A stretch of DNA of 64,000 nt from Mesorhizobium xinjiangense (GTDB lineage Bacteria > Pseudomonadota > Alphaproteobacteria > Rhizobiales > Rhizobiaceae): the NCBI RefSeq assembly GCF_009749525.1, contig NZ_WOAC01000001.1, positions 248,001-312,000 of the forward strand, read 5' to 3'. This document shows, in pieces, positions 35,820-44,788 of the stretch. Each line of letters starts with the position of its first letter. The first letter of the stretch is position 1. The translations under genes and the position numbers were made by a program. The notes below the pieces were generated by a model. It made no database searches. It worked only from the letters and a program-made list of their open reading frames with translations, and was not told where the DNA came from.

Positions 35820-35890
35820 AGGCAAGGCCGCGACTGCTCGATGCCGGCGCTCGCACCCATCTTTTTCTCACATTTGCACGCCGGCCGCGC

Positions 35891-37333
35891 TCACCCTCGC
35901 GATTGCGCCCACGCGCCGTGATGCGCGCCCGGCATGTCGATACGCTCAAAACCGTGCGCGCCGAAGAAGTCGCGCTGACCCTGGATGAGGTTCGCGGTCC
36001 CGCGCCCCTGCCGGTAGGCGTCGAAATAGGCAAGGGCGGAGGAGAGTGCCGGCACCGCAATTCCGGCGCGCGAGGCCGTGGCCACCACCCGCCTGAGTGC
36101 CGGATTCGTCTCTTGCATCAGCTCGACGAAGCGTGGGGCGAGAAGGAGGTTTGCCGGCTTTGATTCTTCAAATGCCTCGGCGATCGTGTCGAGGAATTGC
36201 GAGCGGATGATGCAGCCGGCACGCCAGATGCGGGCGATCGTCGGCATGGGCAGGTTCCAGTAGAATTCGCCGGACGCCGCCTGCATGACGGCAAAGCCTT
36301 GCGCATATGCCGCGATCTTGCCGGCCAAAAGGGCCGCTTCGAGATCGGCAAGCAAAGCCTCGGCTTCAGCGGCGGGGATGCTGCGATCGACGGCGCCATA
36401 GGCCTGTTCGGCCGCCTCGCGTTCGGCCTTCATCGCCGACAGGCTGCGCGCCGCGACGGCCGCCTCGATCGCCGTGGCCGGCACGCCCATCTTCTGCGCC
36501 TCGATGACCGACCAGCGCCCGGTGCCCTTTTGCCCGGCGCGGTCGAGGATCAGATCGACGACCGGAACCTTCTTGTCGGGGTCGCGTGCCGCAAGCACCT
36601 TGGCCGTGATCTCGATCAGGTAGGATTCCAGCTTGCCGGCGTTCCATGCCTCGAAGCGGTTCGCCATCTCGTCGGTCGACAGGCCGAGCCCATCGCGCAT
36701 GATGCCGTAGACCTCGGCGATCATCTGCATGTCGGCATATTCGATGCCGTTGTGGATCGTCTTGACGAAATGGCCGGCGCCGTTGTTGCCGAGCCGCGCC
36801 ACGCAGGGCTGGTCCTTGTAGCGCGCGGCGATCGACACGAGGATCTTTTCGACCCTGCGCCAGGCCTCGTCCGAACCGCCGACCATGATGGACGGCCCAT
36901 GCCGCGCCCCATCCTCGCCGCCCGACACACCCATGCCGATGAAGGTCAGTCCCGAGCCCTCGATCTCCTGGAAACGGCGCATCGTGTCGCGGAAATTGGC
37001 ATTGCCGGCATCGATGATGATGTCTTCGGCGGCAAGCAGCGGCCTGAGTGCGGCAATCTGCTCGTCGACCGCCGCGCCCGCCGGAACCATGAGGATGATC
37101 GGCCGCGGCGGACGGATCGCCGCGGTCAGCTCCTTCAGCGTTTCGCAGGCGATGATGCGTTCGCGCAGCGGACCGGCGGTGTCGGCGAATTGCGTCGTCT
37201 TCTCGCTCGTCCGATTCCACACCGCGATGCGGTGCCCCTTCTCCGCAATATTGAGGGCGAGATTGGCGCCCATCACGCCGAGCCCGATTAATCCGATTTC
37301 GGCGTGCTGCATGTCATTGGCCTCGATCTGCAT
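35891..37333 (-). CDS. gnd: 6-phosphogluconate dehydrogenase, decarboxylating
   Basis: A 480-residue cytoplasmic enzyme converting 6-phosphogluconate and NADP to ribulose 5-phosphate, CO2 and NADPH. It has the nucleotide-binding start IGLIGLGVMGANLALNIAEKG with NRTSEKT for NADP preference, the substrate motif GMGVSGGEDGARHGPSIM, the catalytic Lys in GHFVKTIHNGIEYADMQ and the C-terminal RDFFGAHGFERID tail of the long-chain form. MQHAEIG (37312) is an alternative start. It lies 110 bases after kdgF on the same strand and may be read with the uronate operon. Confidence 0.94.
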   Translation of the reverse strand: MQIEANDMQHAEIGLIGLGVMGANLALNIAEKGHRIAVWNRTSEKTTQFADTAGPLRERIIACETLKELTAAIRPPRPIILMVPAGAAVDEQIAALRPLLAAEDIIIDAGNANFRDTMRRFQEIEGSGLTFIGMGVSGGEDGARHGPSIMVGGSDEAWRRVEKILVSIAARYKDQPCVARLGNNGAGHFVKTIHNGIEYADMQMIAEVYGIMRDGLGLSTDEMANRFEAWNAGKLESYLIEITAKVLAARDPDKKVPVVDLILDRAGQKGTGRWSVIEAQKMGVPATAIEAAVAARSLSAMKAEREAAEQAYGAVDRSIPAAEAEALLADLEAALLAGKIAAYAQGFAVMQAASGEFYWNLPMPTIARIWRAGCIIRSQFLDTIAEAFEESKPANLLLAPRFVELMQETNPALRRVVATASRAGIAVPALSSALAYFDAYRQGRGTANLIQGQRDFFGAHGFERIDMPGAHHGAWAQSRG

Positions 37334-37443
37334 GTTCTTGAGGGCGCCGCGGGAAGAAACCGACGCGGCCGCGATTCACCGACCGATCATGTGCATCAGC
37401 GCATGACGGCGTCAACGCGAAGATGCGCCGCCGGACCATCCAA

Positions 37444-37779
37444 TCATAGAAAATCGCCGCGCGCCGGCGTGAAGGAATCGATCAGCCGCCCCGGCTCGAG
37501 CGCCCGCACACCGTGAACCGCATTCGACGGCACGACAAAGCTTGCACCCTCCGAAAGCACCTCCGTCTCGCCGTCGACCGTCACCTCGAAGCGCCCTTGC
37601 GCCACGTAGGACGCCTGCACATGCGGGTGCGAATGGGGCTTGCCGACCGCGTCCTTTTCGAAGGCGAACTCGACGATCATAAGCTGCTCGTCATGCGCCA
37701 GGACGCGCCGGCGCACGCCGGGGTCGGCCGGTAGCCACCCGTCCTCCGAGGGCCGGACGAAATTGCTGCTCTTGTTCAT
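37444..37779 (-). CDS. kdgF: KdgF-type cupin (unsaturated uronate ring opening)
   Basis: A 111-residue single-domain cupin. Metal ligands are visible in KPHSHPHVQASYVAQGRFEV and the second His motif in PSNAVHGVRAL. KdgF proteins catalyse the conversion of 4,5-unsaturated uronates from pectin or alginate breakdown to linear ketonised forms that KduI uses. The match of size and motifs and its position 13 bases after kduD make this assignment strong, although small cupins are easily over-annotated. The start at 37779 has a GGAGCAAC region upstream; the frame extends further but overlaps kduD. Confidence 0.82.
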   Translation of the reverse strand: MNKSSNFVRPSEDGWLPADPGVRRRVLAHDEQLMIVEFAFEKDAVGKPHSHPHVQASYVAQGRFEVTVDGETEVLSEGASFVVPSNAVHGVRALEPGRLIDSFTPARGDFL

Positions 37780-37792
37780 GCGTTGCTCCATT

Positions 37793-38548
37793 CTACCGCG
37801 CCAGCCAGCCGCCATCGACCGGAATGATCGCCCCGTGAACATAATTGGCCGCATCGCTGGCCAGGAACACGGCCGCCCCGCCGATATCGTCGGGCCGTCC
37901 CCAGCGCCCGGCCGGAATGCGCTTGAGAATGTCGCCGAAACGTTCCGGATCGTTGCGCAAGGCCTCGGTGTTGTTGGTTTCGATATAGCCGGGCGCGATG
38001 GCGTTCACGTTGATGTTCCTGGCCGCCCATTCATTGGCCAACAGTTTCGTCAGACCGGCGACGGCGCTCTTCGAGGCCGTATAGGAAGCGACGCGTATGC
38101 CGCCCTGGAAGGAAAGCAGCGATGCGATGTTGATTATCTTTGCCGGCCGATTGCCGGCCAGTGCGGCGCGGGCATGTGCCTGGCACAGGAGGAAGACCGA
38201 CTTCAGGTTCACGTCCATCACCACGTCCCAATCATCGAGCGAGAAGTCGACGGCGTCGGCGCGGCGGATGATGCCGGCATTGTTGACGAGTATGTCGATC
38301 GGTCCGTGCGTGCGCCATGCCTCGTCAAAGGCGGCGGCGACGCGTCCGGTTTCGGCAAGGTCCATGGTGACTTCGGCGATCGATCCGCCCGCCTGGCGCA
38401 CCGCGTCGGCGGTTTCGGCCATGGACGAGCGGCCGACGGCGACGATCTCGGCGCCGGCTGCCGCCAGCGAAAGCGCGATGCCGCGGCCGATGCCGGTATT
38501 GGCGCCGGTCACCATGGCCCGGCGCCCTTCGAGGCTGAACGGGCTCAC
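37793..38548 (-). CDS. kduD: 2-dehydro-3-deoxy-D-gluconate 5-dehydrogenase (KduD)
   Basis: A 251-residue classical SDR: TGANTGIGRGIA cofactor loop, NNAG, catalytic Ser in NIASLLSFQGG, YTASKSA with Tyr and Lys, and a C-terminal VDGGWLAR ending. FQGGIRVASYTASKSAVAGL and AGRWGRPDDIGG are distinctive for KduD, which reduces 2,5-diketo-3-deoxygluconate to 2-keto-3-deoxygluconate (KDG) in the cytoplasm. Its start overlaps the kduI stop by four bases, so the two enzymes of consecutive steps are co-translated. Confidence 0.92.
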   Translation of the reverse strand: MSPFSLEGRRAMVTGANTGIGRGIALSLAAAGAEIVAVGRSSMAETADAVRQAGGSIAEVTMDLAETGRVAAAFDEAWRTHGPIDILVNNAGIIRRADAVDFSLDDWDVVMDVNLKSVFLLCQAHARAALAGNRPAKIINIASLLSFQGGIRVASYTASKSAVAGLTKLLANEWAARNINVNAIAPGYIETNNTEALRNDPERFGDILKRIPAGRWGRPDDIGGAAVFLASDAANYVHGAIIPVDGGWLAR

Positions 38549-39381
38549 CGCATATCCTCCATCGCGACCATGTCAACGTCCCGGTAGTCGACATTGTCGC
38601 CGGCCATGGCCCAGATGAAGGTGTAGTCCGAGGTGCCGGCGCCGCAATGGATCGACCAGCCGGGCGACAGGATCGCCTGCTCGTTGGCCACCACCAGATG
38701 GCGCGTCTCGTCGGGCTCGCCCATGAAATGGAAGATGCGCTGGTCGGCGTCGAGGCCGAAATAGAGATAGGCCTCGGAGCGCCGGTCGTGCCGGTGGCAG
38801 GGCATCGTGTTCCACACCGAGCCCGGCGCGATCACCGTCATGCCGACGACGAGCTGGCACGACGGCATGACGTCGGGATGCACGAACTGGAAGATGGACC
38901 GCTCGTTCGAGGTCGCCTGGGCGCCGAGATCGAGCCGCTTGGCATCCGAAATGCGAACCAGGCGAGATTCATAGGCGTGGTGCGCCGGCGCGCTAAGCAG
39001 ATAGAATTTCGCCGGTTCGGCGGCGTTCTTGCTCTCGAAACGAACGTCCTGCGTGCCTTTTGCCAGATAGAGCATGTCGCGATGGCCGAGCGCATAGCTC
39101 TGCCCGCCGGCCGACACCTGGCCCTTGCCGCCGACATTGACGACGGTCATCTCGCGGCGGTCGAGGAAATTCTCCGTGCCGGTCGCCTTGATCGGCAGGA
39201 GCTCGAGCGGCGCGGAAGCCGGCACGGCGCCGCCGACGACGAGGCGGTCGAGATGCGTGTAGGTGATATTGAGCTTGTCCGGGGCGAACAGGCTCTCGAT
39301 CAGGAATTCGCGGCGCAGCCGCTCCGTGTCGAAGGTCTTGGCCATTTCCGGGTGAATGGCCTGGCGGATGTCGACATTCAT
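38545..39381 (-). CDS. kduI: 5-dehydro-4-deoxy-D-glucuronate isomerase (KduI)
   Basis: A 278-residue cupin-fold isomerase that turns 5-keto-4-deoxyuronate into 2,5-diketo-3-deoxygluconate. Family marks: MNVDIRQAIHPEMAKTFDTE at the N terminus, YLAKGTQDVRFES and the zinc site CHRHDRRSEAYLYFGL with a further His near GEPDETRHL. The start at 39381 is nine bases from a GGGA site; an ATG three codons earlier is too close to that site. It heads the kduI-kduD-kdgF part of the uronate operon. Confidence 0.94.
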   Translation of the reverse strand: MNVDIRQAIHPEMAKTFDTERLRREFLIESLFAPDKLNITYTHLDRLVVGGAVPASAPLELLPIKATGTENFLDRREMTVVNVGGKGQVSAGGQSYALGHRDMLYLAKGTQDVRFESKNAAEPAKFYLLSAPAHHAYESRLVRISDAKRLDLGAQATSNERSIFQFVHPDVMPSCQLVVGMTVIAPGSVWNTMPCHRHDRRSEAYLYFGLDADQRIFHFMGEPDETRHLVVANEQAILSPGWSIHCGAGTSDYTFIWAMAGDNVDYRDVDMVAMEDMR

Positions 39382-39433
39382 ATTGTGCATTCCCTGCTTT
39401 CTGCGTGTTGGCGTTCGGTGGCGATGGCGGTGC

Positions 39434-40213
39434 CTAATCGACCTGCCCGGTGAAGGCCTTGCCGAGGTCGGAGCCGTGCTGCAGCAGCGCCTGATAGCGG
39501 CGCTGGCTGGCCGACAGATGCGCCCGCATCGCTTCGCGTGCGGCCGCGGGATCGCCCTCGGCAACGGCCTGCATGATGGCGCCGTGCTCGGCCTGCAGAC
39601 CGGCCAGATACTCCTCCGACTGCAGAAGATCGGAGGAAAGGGTGGTGACGAGATCGCGCGGAATGGTGCGCCGACCGAGCACGTCGAGCATCTCGACGTA
39701 GAAGGGGTTGTTGGTCGCTGTCGCAATGGCCCGGTGAAAGGCGAAGTCGGCGGCGCCGGTCGGTTTGCCCTGGCGCAGCATCTCCTCGAACTCGGCAAAG
39801 GCGGCGTGGATCTCCGCCTGCTGGGAGGCGGAGCGCCGCTGGGCGGCAAGCCCGGCCGATTCGATCTCGACCGCCATGCGCACCTCGAGCACGTTGAGTA
39901 CCAGGGAGACCTTGCTGCCGATCTCGGAAAAGATCTCGGCCACGGCGTCCGGCGCGTCCTCGCGGACAAACACGCCCGCTCCCTGGCGTGCTTGGACCAG
40001 CCCGTCGGCCGACAGGCGCGCGATCGCCTCGCGCACGACCGTGCGGCTGACGCCATGCTCTTTACAAAGCTGGTTCTCCGTCGGCAGCTTGGTCCCCGGC
40101 GCGAGCGCGCCGGAAACGACCTTCATCCGGATCGCGTCGACGAGCGCGTCGGCGAGCCTCGGCCGCCGCGCCGGTCGATCGCGCGCCGTGCCGTGTGCCG
40201 GCAGGTCGCTCAT
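39434..40213 (-). CDS. GntR family (FadR subfamily) transcriptional regulator
   Basis: A 259-residue regulator: winged HTH about 25-95 (GTKLPTENQLCKEHGVSRTV, then REAIARLSADGLV) and an all-helical FCD effector domain from about 105 with FHRAIATATNNPFYVEML and the metal-binding His in AEHGAIMQAVAEGD. It overlaps the TRAP permease stop by four bases and so lies inside the operon it presumably represses; uronate-responsive FadR-type regulators (UxuR, ExuR type) are its closest functional analogues. Effector identity is inference. Confidence 0.9.
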   Translation of the reverse strand: MSDLPAHGTARDRPARRPRLADALVDAIRMKVVSGALAPGTKLPTENQLCKEHGVSRTVVREAIARLSADGLVQARQGAGVFVREDAPDAVAEIFSEIGSKVSLVLNVLEVRMAVEIESAGLAAQRRSASQQAEIHAAFAEFEEMLRQGKPTGAADFAFHRAIATATNNPFYVEMLDVLGRRTIPRDLVTTLSSDLLQSEEYLAGLQAEHGAIMQAVAEGDPAAAREAMRAHLSASQRRYQALLQHGSDLGKAFTGQVD

Positions 40214-41490
40214 CGAAACACCCCCGGCAGCCACAACGAGATGGCAGGAATGTAGGTGACCAGCGCCAGAACCAGGAGCCCGGCGGCATAAAAGGGCCAG
40301 ATCGAGCGCATGGCACGCCACACGCTGATCTTGCCCACAGCGCAGGCGACGAACTGCACCGCGCCGACCGGCGGCGTGTTCAGCCCGAGACCGAGATTGA
40401 GGATCATGATGACCCCGAAATGCACCGGGTCGACGCCATAGGCCTGGGCAACCGGCAGGAAGATCGGCGTGGCGATGATGATCAGCGGCCCCATGTCCAT
40501 GAAGGTGCCGAGCATCAGCATAAGCAAGTTCATCAGGAGCAGGATGACATAGGGATTTTCCGAGACGGCATTCATCGCCGCGACCAGCGAGGCCGGCACC
40601 CTGAGATAGGCCATCAGCCAGGAGAACGCAGCCGCCGTGCCGATGATCAGAAGCACCATCGAGGTCGTGCGCACCGCGCCGAGCGTGGCATGGACGAAGC
40701 CGTCCCAATCCATCTGGCGATAGACGAAAACGGTCACCAGCAGCGCGTAGAGCACGGCGATGCAGGAGCTTTCCGTGGCGGTGAAGATGCCGGAGCGCAC
40801 GCCGCCGAAAATGATGCCGATGAGGAGCAGCCCCGGCACGGCGACTGCCGCCAGATGGGCGATCATGCGCAGGCCGGGAAAGGGCTCCGTCGGATAGCCG
40901 CGCCTTCGCGCCACGATATAGGCCGTCGCCATCAGCGCGCCGGCCAGCATCAGGCCGGGCAGGATGCCGGCGGTGAAGAGATCAGCGATCGATATCTTTC
41001 CGCCGGCCGAGATCGAATAGATGATCATGTTGTGCGAGGGCGGCAGAAGCAGCGCGATCAATGCCGCCATGGAAGTGATGTTGACGGCGTAGTCGACACC
41101 GTAGCCGCGGCTCTTCATCTGCGGGATCATCAGCCCGCCGACGGCGGCGGCTTCGGCCACGGCCGAACCGGAGATGCCGCCGAAGAGCGTCGAGGCGGCG
41201 ATGTTGACCTGGCCGAGCCCGCCGCGGATATGGCCGATCATCGACCCGGCGAAGGCAACGATGCGGCTGGCGATGCCGCCGCGCACCATCAGGTCGCCGG
41301 CATAGATGAAGAAGGGTATGGCGAGCAGCGAAAAGACGCTCATGCCCGAATTCAGCCGCTGGAAGACGACCAGCGGCGGCAGGCCCAGATAGACGACGGT
41401 GGCGAAGCTCGCCACGCCGAGACAGAACGCGATCGGCGTGCCGATCAGCATCAGGGCGACGAAGGTGCCGAAGAGGATCAACAATTCCAT
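40210..41490 (-). CDS. TRAP transporter large permease (DctM-like)
   Basis: A 426-residue membrane protein with about 12 helices. Typical elements are IPFFIYAGDLMVRGGIASR, GGISGSAVAEAAAVGG, LLPPSHNMIIYSISAGGKIS and TPPVGAVQFVACAVGKIS. It carries out sodium-coupled transport of the ligand delivered by the DctP-like protein and is paired with the DctQ subunit whose gene ends three bases before this start. Operon context points to hexuronates as substrate. Confidence 0.92.
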   Translation of the reverse strand: MELLILFGTFVALMLIGTPIAFCLGVASFATVVYLGLPPLVVFQRLNSGMSVFSLLAIPFFIYAGDLMVRGGIASRIVAFAGSMIGHIRGGLGQVNIAASTLFGGISGSAVAEAAAVGGLMIPQMKSRGYGVDYAVNITSMAALIALLLPPSHNMIIYSISAGGKISIADLFTAGILPGLMLAGALMATAYIVARRRGYPTEPFPGLRMIAHLAAVAVPGLLLIGIIFGGVRSGIFTATESSCIAVLYALLVTVFVYRQMDWDGFVHATLGAVRTTSMVLLIIGTAAAFSWLMAYLRVPASLVAAMNAVSENPYVILLLMNLLMLMLGTFMDMGPLIIIATPIFLPVAQAYGVDPVHFGVIMILNLGLGLNTPPVGAVQFVACAVGKISVWRAMRSIWPFYAAGLLVLALVTYIPAISLWLPGVFR

Positions 41491-41493
41491 CGT

Positions 41494-42057
41494 TCAGATT
41501 CTCGATTCTTCGAAATGTCCGGATTGCTCCGCTTCCGCTTCGACTTCGTTGTCAACGGGCACGCCGGAGAGGCGTAGTACGATGCGCTCGAGCGAGAAAA
41601 GGCAGACCAGGAGACCACCGGCGACGACCGGGAAATAGTCGAAGCTGCCAGAGATGCCCAGCGCCGGCAGGATCGAATCCCAGGTCAGCATGACGAGCTG
41701 CCCGCCATACCAGACCATGCCGGCACCGAAGGCAAAGACGACGATGTCGGATATCATGCGCAGCACCCGCTTGCCCGCCCTTGGCACGACATAAAGCAGG
41801 ACGTCGAAACCGAGATGGTAGTTCTCGCGGATGCCGACGGCCGCGCCCAGGAAGATAAACCAGCTCATCAGCATCACCGAAGCCGGTTCGGTCCAGCTCG
41901 GCGAATCATTCAGCACATAGCGCCCATAGACCTGCCAGGCCACGAATCCCGTCATGGCGACAAGGTCGATGCCGGCCAGCCACAGGGACAGGCGGCTGAG
42001 CCCCGACAAGAGCCGCGCCACGCGGCCCATCGCATTGTCCGGCGGAGACATTGTCAT
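41494..42057 (-). CDS. TRAP transporter small permease (DctQ-like)
   Basis: A 187-residue protein with four membrane helices and the family's NDSPSWTEPASVMLMSWFIFLG segment. It acts as scaffold to the large permease. A palindromic repeat fills the 155-base gap to the upstream binding-protein gene. The tail beyond the last helix (residues 165-187) is acidic. Confidence 0.9.
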   Translation of the reverse strand: MTMSPPDNAMGRVARLLSGLSRLSLWLAGIDLVAMTGFVAWQVYGRYVLNDSPSWTEPASVMLMSWFIFLGAAVGIRENYHLGFDVLLYVVPRAGKRVLRMISDIVVFAFGAGMVWYGGQLVMLTWDSILPALGISGSFDYFPVVAGGLLVCLFSLERIVLRLSGVPVDNEVEAEAEQSGHFEESRI

Positions 42058-42084
42058 CGCCCATTCCCCTGGATCGGTTCACCG

Positions 42085-42170
42085 CTTCACGGATCGATGC
42101 GCCGATCGAACTTCTTGATTTAACGCAATTCCGTTCGGAGAACCGGTTTCGACTTCTCATGGAATTGCAC
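42085..42170. repeat. Palindromic intergenic repeat, copy 2
   Basis: This is the second copy of the element at 1841-1930. Here the hairpin arms GCAATTCC and GGAATTGC (near 42125 and 42161) are perfect. It lies inside an operon, between the genes for the TRAP binding protein and the small permease, where it will be transcribed and can fold in the mRNA. Confidence 0.75.
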
Positions 42171-42212
42171 TCGTTGGACGGCGCGGACTTGCCGCGCCGT
42201 CGGGTCTATCCC

Positions 42213-43193
42213 CTACTGGACGGCGCGGATGCGCTCGACCAGCTCCTTCAGCTTGTCGTCGGTGACATGCTTCTCATAGACCGGATCCATCGCGTCGATG
42301 AAGGGCTGCTTGTCCGGCGTGGTGATCGTCGATCCCGCCTCTTCGACCATCTTGCGCGAGGCGACCTCGCGGGCGGCCCAGAGTTCGCGCTGCTTGGCGA
42401 CGCTGTCCTTTGCCGCCTGCCTGACGATCGCCTGGTCCTCCGGGCTCAGCTTGTCCCAGCTCGTCTTCGCCATGACCAGCACTTCCGGAACGATTAGATG
42501 CTCGTCGAGCGAGAAGTACTTGGCGACCTCGGAATGCTTGGCCGATTCATAGCTCGGGAAATTGTTCTCCGCGCCGTCGATGACGCCGGTCTCGATCGAC
42601 GAATAGACCTCGCCATAAGGCATCGGGGTGGCATTGGCGCCGAGCGCGTTGACCATGTCGACGAAGATGTCGGACTGCATGACACGGAACTTCATGCCCT
42701 GCAGGTCGGCCAGCGATTCGATGGGCTTGGACGAATTGTAGAAGGAACGCGCGCCGCCGTCATAATAGGCAAGCCCGATCAGCCCGTGCGGCTCGAAGCC
42801 GGCCAGGATGTCCTCGCCGATCTCGCCGTCCATCACCTTGTGCATGTGATCGACGGAGCGGAAGATATAGGGCAGCGAGACGACACGCGTTTCCGGCACC
42901 AACCCGTTGAATGGTCCCATGGAGACGCGGTTGAGGTCGATCACCCCGGCCCTGGTCTGCTCGATCGTGTCCTTCTCCTCGCCGAGCTGCGCCGAATGAT
43001 AGACCTCGACGGCGATGCGCCCGTCGGTGCGCTCCTTGATCAGTTCGCCCATATATTTCACCGCCTCGACGGTCGGATAGCCGTCGGGATGGGTGTCCGA
43101 CGACCTCAGCGTGATCTCCTGCGCGAAGACCGCCGAGGCGCCGAGTGCGGCCGAAAAGGCCAAAGCTGCCGTCATTTTGCGTATCAGGTTCAT
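42213..43193 (-). CDS. TRAP transporter periplasmic binding protein (DctP-like), probably for hexuronates
   Basis: A 326-residue exported protein (signal peptide to about AVFA, residue 24). DctP marks include [20 protein letters not shown], the conserved ligand Arg in [10 protein letters not shown] and Asn in [19 protein letters not shown]. It is 28 bases downstream of uxaC and is followed by the matching permease genes. In this operon a uronate such as galacturonate, glucuronate or an unsaturated product is the expected ligand. The frame is open upstream into uxaC but family alignment places the start at 43193. Confidence 0.89.
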   Translation of the reverse strand: MNLIRKMTAALAFSAALGASAVFAQEITLRSSDTHPDGYPTVEAVKYMGELIKERTDGRIAVEVYHSAQLGEEKDTIEQTRAGVIDLNRVSMGPFNGLVPETRVVSLPYIFRSVDHMHKVMDGEIGEDILAGFEPHGLIGLAYYDGGARSFYNSSKPIESLADLQGMKFRVMQSDIFVDMVNALGANATPMPYGEVYSSIETGVIDGAENNFPSYESAKHSEVAKYFSLDEHLIVPEVLVMAKTSWDKLSPEDQAIVRQAAKDSVAKQRELWAAREVASRKMVEEAGSTITTPDKQPFIDAMDPVYEKHVTDDKLKELVERIRAVQ

Positions 43194-43221
43194 CGTTTCC
43201 TCCCTTTCCTGATGACAAGCC

Positions 43222-44631
43222 TCAAATCCGGTAGGCCCGCCTGGCCAGCCGGTATGCAAGATCGTGGGCGAGTTCGCCCGCCTCCTCCTCGCGCAACTGC
43301 CCGCTCGCCACGAGTTCGGCCAGAAAAGCGCAGTCGACGCGCCGCGCCACATCATGGCGGGCCGGGATCGACGGGAAGGCGCGGGTGTCGTCGTTGAAGC
43401 CGACGGTGTTGTAGAAGCCGGCCGTCTCGGTGGCGGCCTGGCGGAAGCGGCGCATGCCCTCCACCGAATCGAAGAACCACCAGGGCGGCCCCAGCCGCAG
43501 GCATGGATAGACGCCGGCGAGCGGCGCGAGTTCGCGCGAATAGACGGTCTCGTCGAGCGTGAACAAAACGATGGTCAGTCCCGGTTCCAGCCCGACCGTG
43601 TCGAGCAGCGGCTTGAGCGCGTCGACATAGGATGTGCGTGTCGGGATATCGAACCCCTTGTCGCGGCCATAGCGGGCGAAGATCGCCGGCGAATGATTGC
43701 GCCGCGAACCGGCATGGATCTGCATCACCATGCCGTCCTCGACGCTCATCTTCGCCATTTCGGTGAGCATCTGGGCGCGGAAGAGCGCGGCGTCTTCGGC
43801 CGCGGCCTTGCCCGTGCGCACGCGCGCAAACAGCGCTTCGGCCTCATGCGGCGACAGCGCCGCCGTCTCGGCGCTCAAATGGCCGTGATCGGTGGCGGTC
43901 GCGCCATGATCGCGAAAGAAGGCACGGCGGCGGCGATGGGCTTCCAGATAACCCTGCCAGCTCTGCGTGTCGCATCCCGTCAGCGTGCCGAAGCGTGCCA
44001 GATTGTCGGCAAAGCCCTCGAAGTCGGGATCGACCACCGAGTCGGGGCGATAGGTCGTGATGACATGTCCGTCCCAGTCCGATTCGGCAATCATGCGATG
44101 CCATTTCAAGTCGTCGAGCGCGCCTTCGGTGGTCGCGATCGTCTCGATGTTGAACCGCTCGTAAAGCGCGCGCGGCCGATAGGCGTCATCGGCGAGGCGT
44201 TCGGCAATCGATTCATAATACAAATCCGCCGTATCCGTGCCGAGCGGCACCTCGAGACCGAACAGATTGGCGAACGTGTAATCGAGCCAGAGCCGCGTCG
44301 GCGTGCCGCGAAACAGATGATAGTTATCTGCAAACAGGCGCCAGATGGCGCGGCTGTCGGTCTGCCCAACGCTGCCATCGGTCCGCGGCACGCCCAGACT
44401 GTCGAGCGGCACGCCCTGGCTGACAAGCATGCGGAAGATGTAATGGTCCGGCACCACGAGAAGCTGCGCAGGGTCGGGAAAAGGCTGGTTTTCGGCATAC
44501 CAGCGCGGGTCCGTATGACCATGCGGACTGACAATCGGCAGGTCCCTGACGCTCGCGTAGAGCGAACGCGCCAGCGCCCTCGCGCCCGGCTCGAGCGGAA
44601 ACAGGCGATCCTCGTCAAGCAGTCCTGCCAC
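43222..44631 (-). CDS. uxaC: Glucuronate (uronate) isomerase
   Basis: A 469-residue amidohydrolase-fold enzyme that interconverts D-glucuronate with D-fructuronate and D-galacturonate with D-tagaturonate in the cytoplasm. Visible: [17 protein letters not shown] with the metal-binding Hx[48 protein letters not shown] and the C-terminal [21 protein letters not shown]. Length is normal. It is the first gene of the long minus-strand operon with a TRAP importer, regulator and Kdu enzymes. The next enzymes of the classical route (UxaB/UxuB, UxaA/UxuA, KdgK) are not in the window. Confidence 0.95.
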   Translation of the reverse strand: MAGLLDEDRLFPLEPGARALARSLYASVRDLPIVSPHGHTDPRWYAENQPFPDPAQLLVVPDHYIFRMLVSQGVPLDSLGVPRTDGSVGQTDSRAIWRLFADNYHLFRGTPTRLWLDYTFANLFGLEVPLGTDTADLYYESIAERLADDAYRPRALYERFNIETIATTEGALDDLKWHRMIAESDWDGHVITTYRPDSVVDPDFEGFADNLARFGTLTGCDTQSWQGYLEAHRRRRAFFRDHGATATDHGHLSAETAALSPHEAEALFARVRTGKAAAEDAALFRAQMLTEMAKMSVEDGMVMQIHAGSRRNHSPAIFARYGRDKGFDIPTRTSYVDALKPLLDTVGLEPGLTIVLFTLDETVYSRELAPLAGVYPCLRLGPPWWFFDSVEGMRRFRQAATETAGFYNTVGFNDDTRAFPSIPARHDVARRVDCAFLAELVASGQLREEEAGELAHDLAYRLARRAYRI

Positions 44632-44686
44632 GTGCGGCTTGCCTCCCGGATTGTTGGACGGTGACGCTGGTATGGAACAAGAAGTA

Positions 44687-44704
44687 CTATGTCAATACGC
44701 ATAG
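44687..44704. promoter_or_regulatory. Candidate operator upstream of uxaC
   Basis: CTATG-TCAATACG-CATAG is an inverted repeat with 5-bp arms, 56 bases before the uxaC start, in an AT-richer stretch (44680-44735) of the 157-base gap after the RND pump gene. It is the best candidate I see for the GntR-type regulator of the operon, but short arms make chance plausible. Confidence 0.35.
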
Positions 44705-44788
44705 GGCGATTTGTATGATGAATATTTTTCGGACGCATGACTGCCGTGCCGGCGAGCCGCCGGCGCGAGGGCTCCGGTGAACGGGAGA

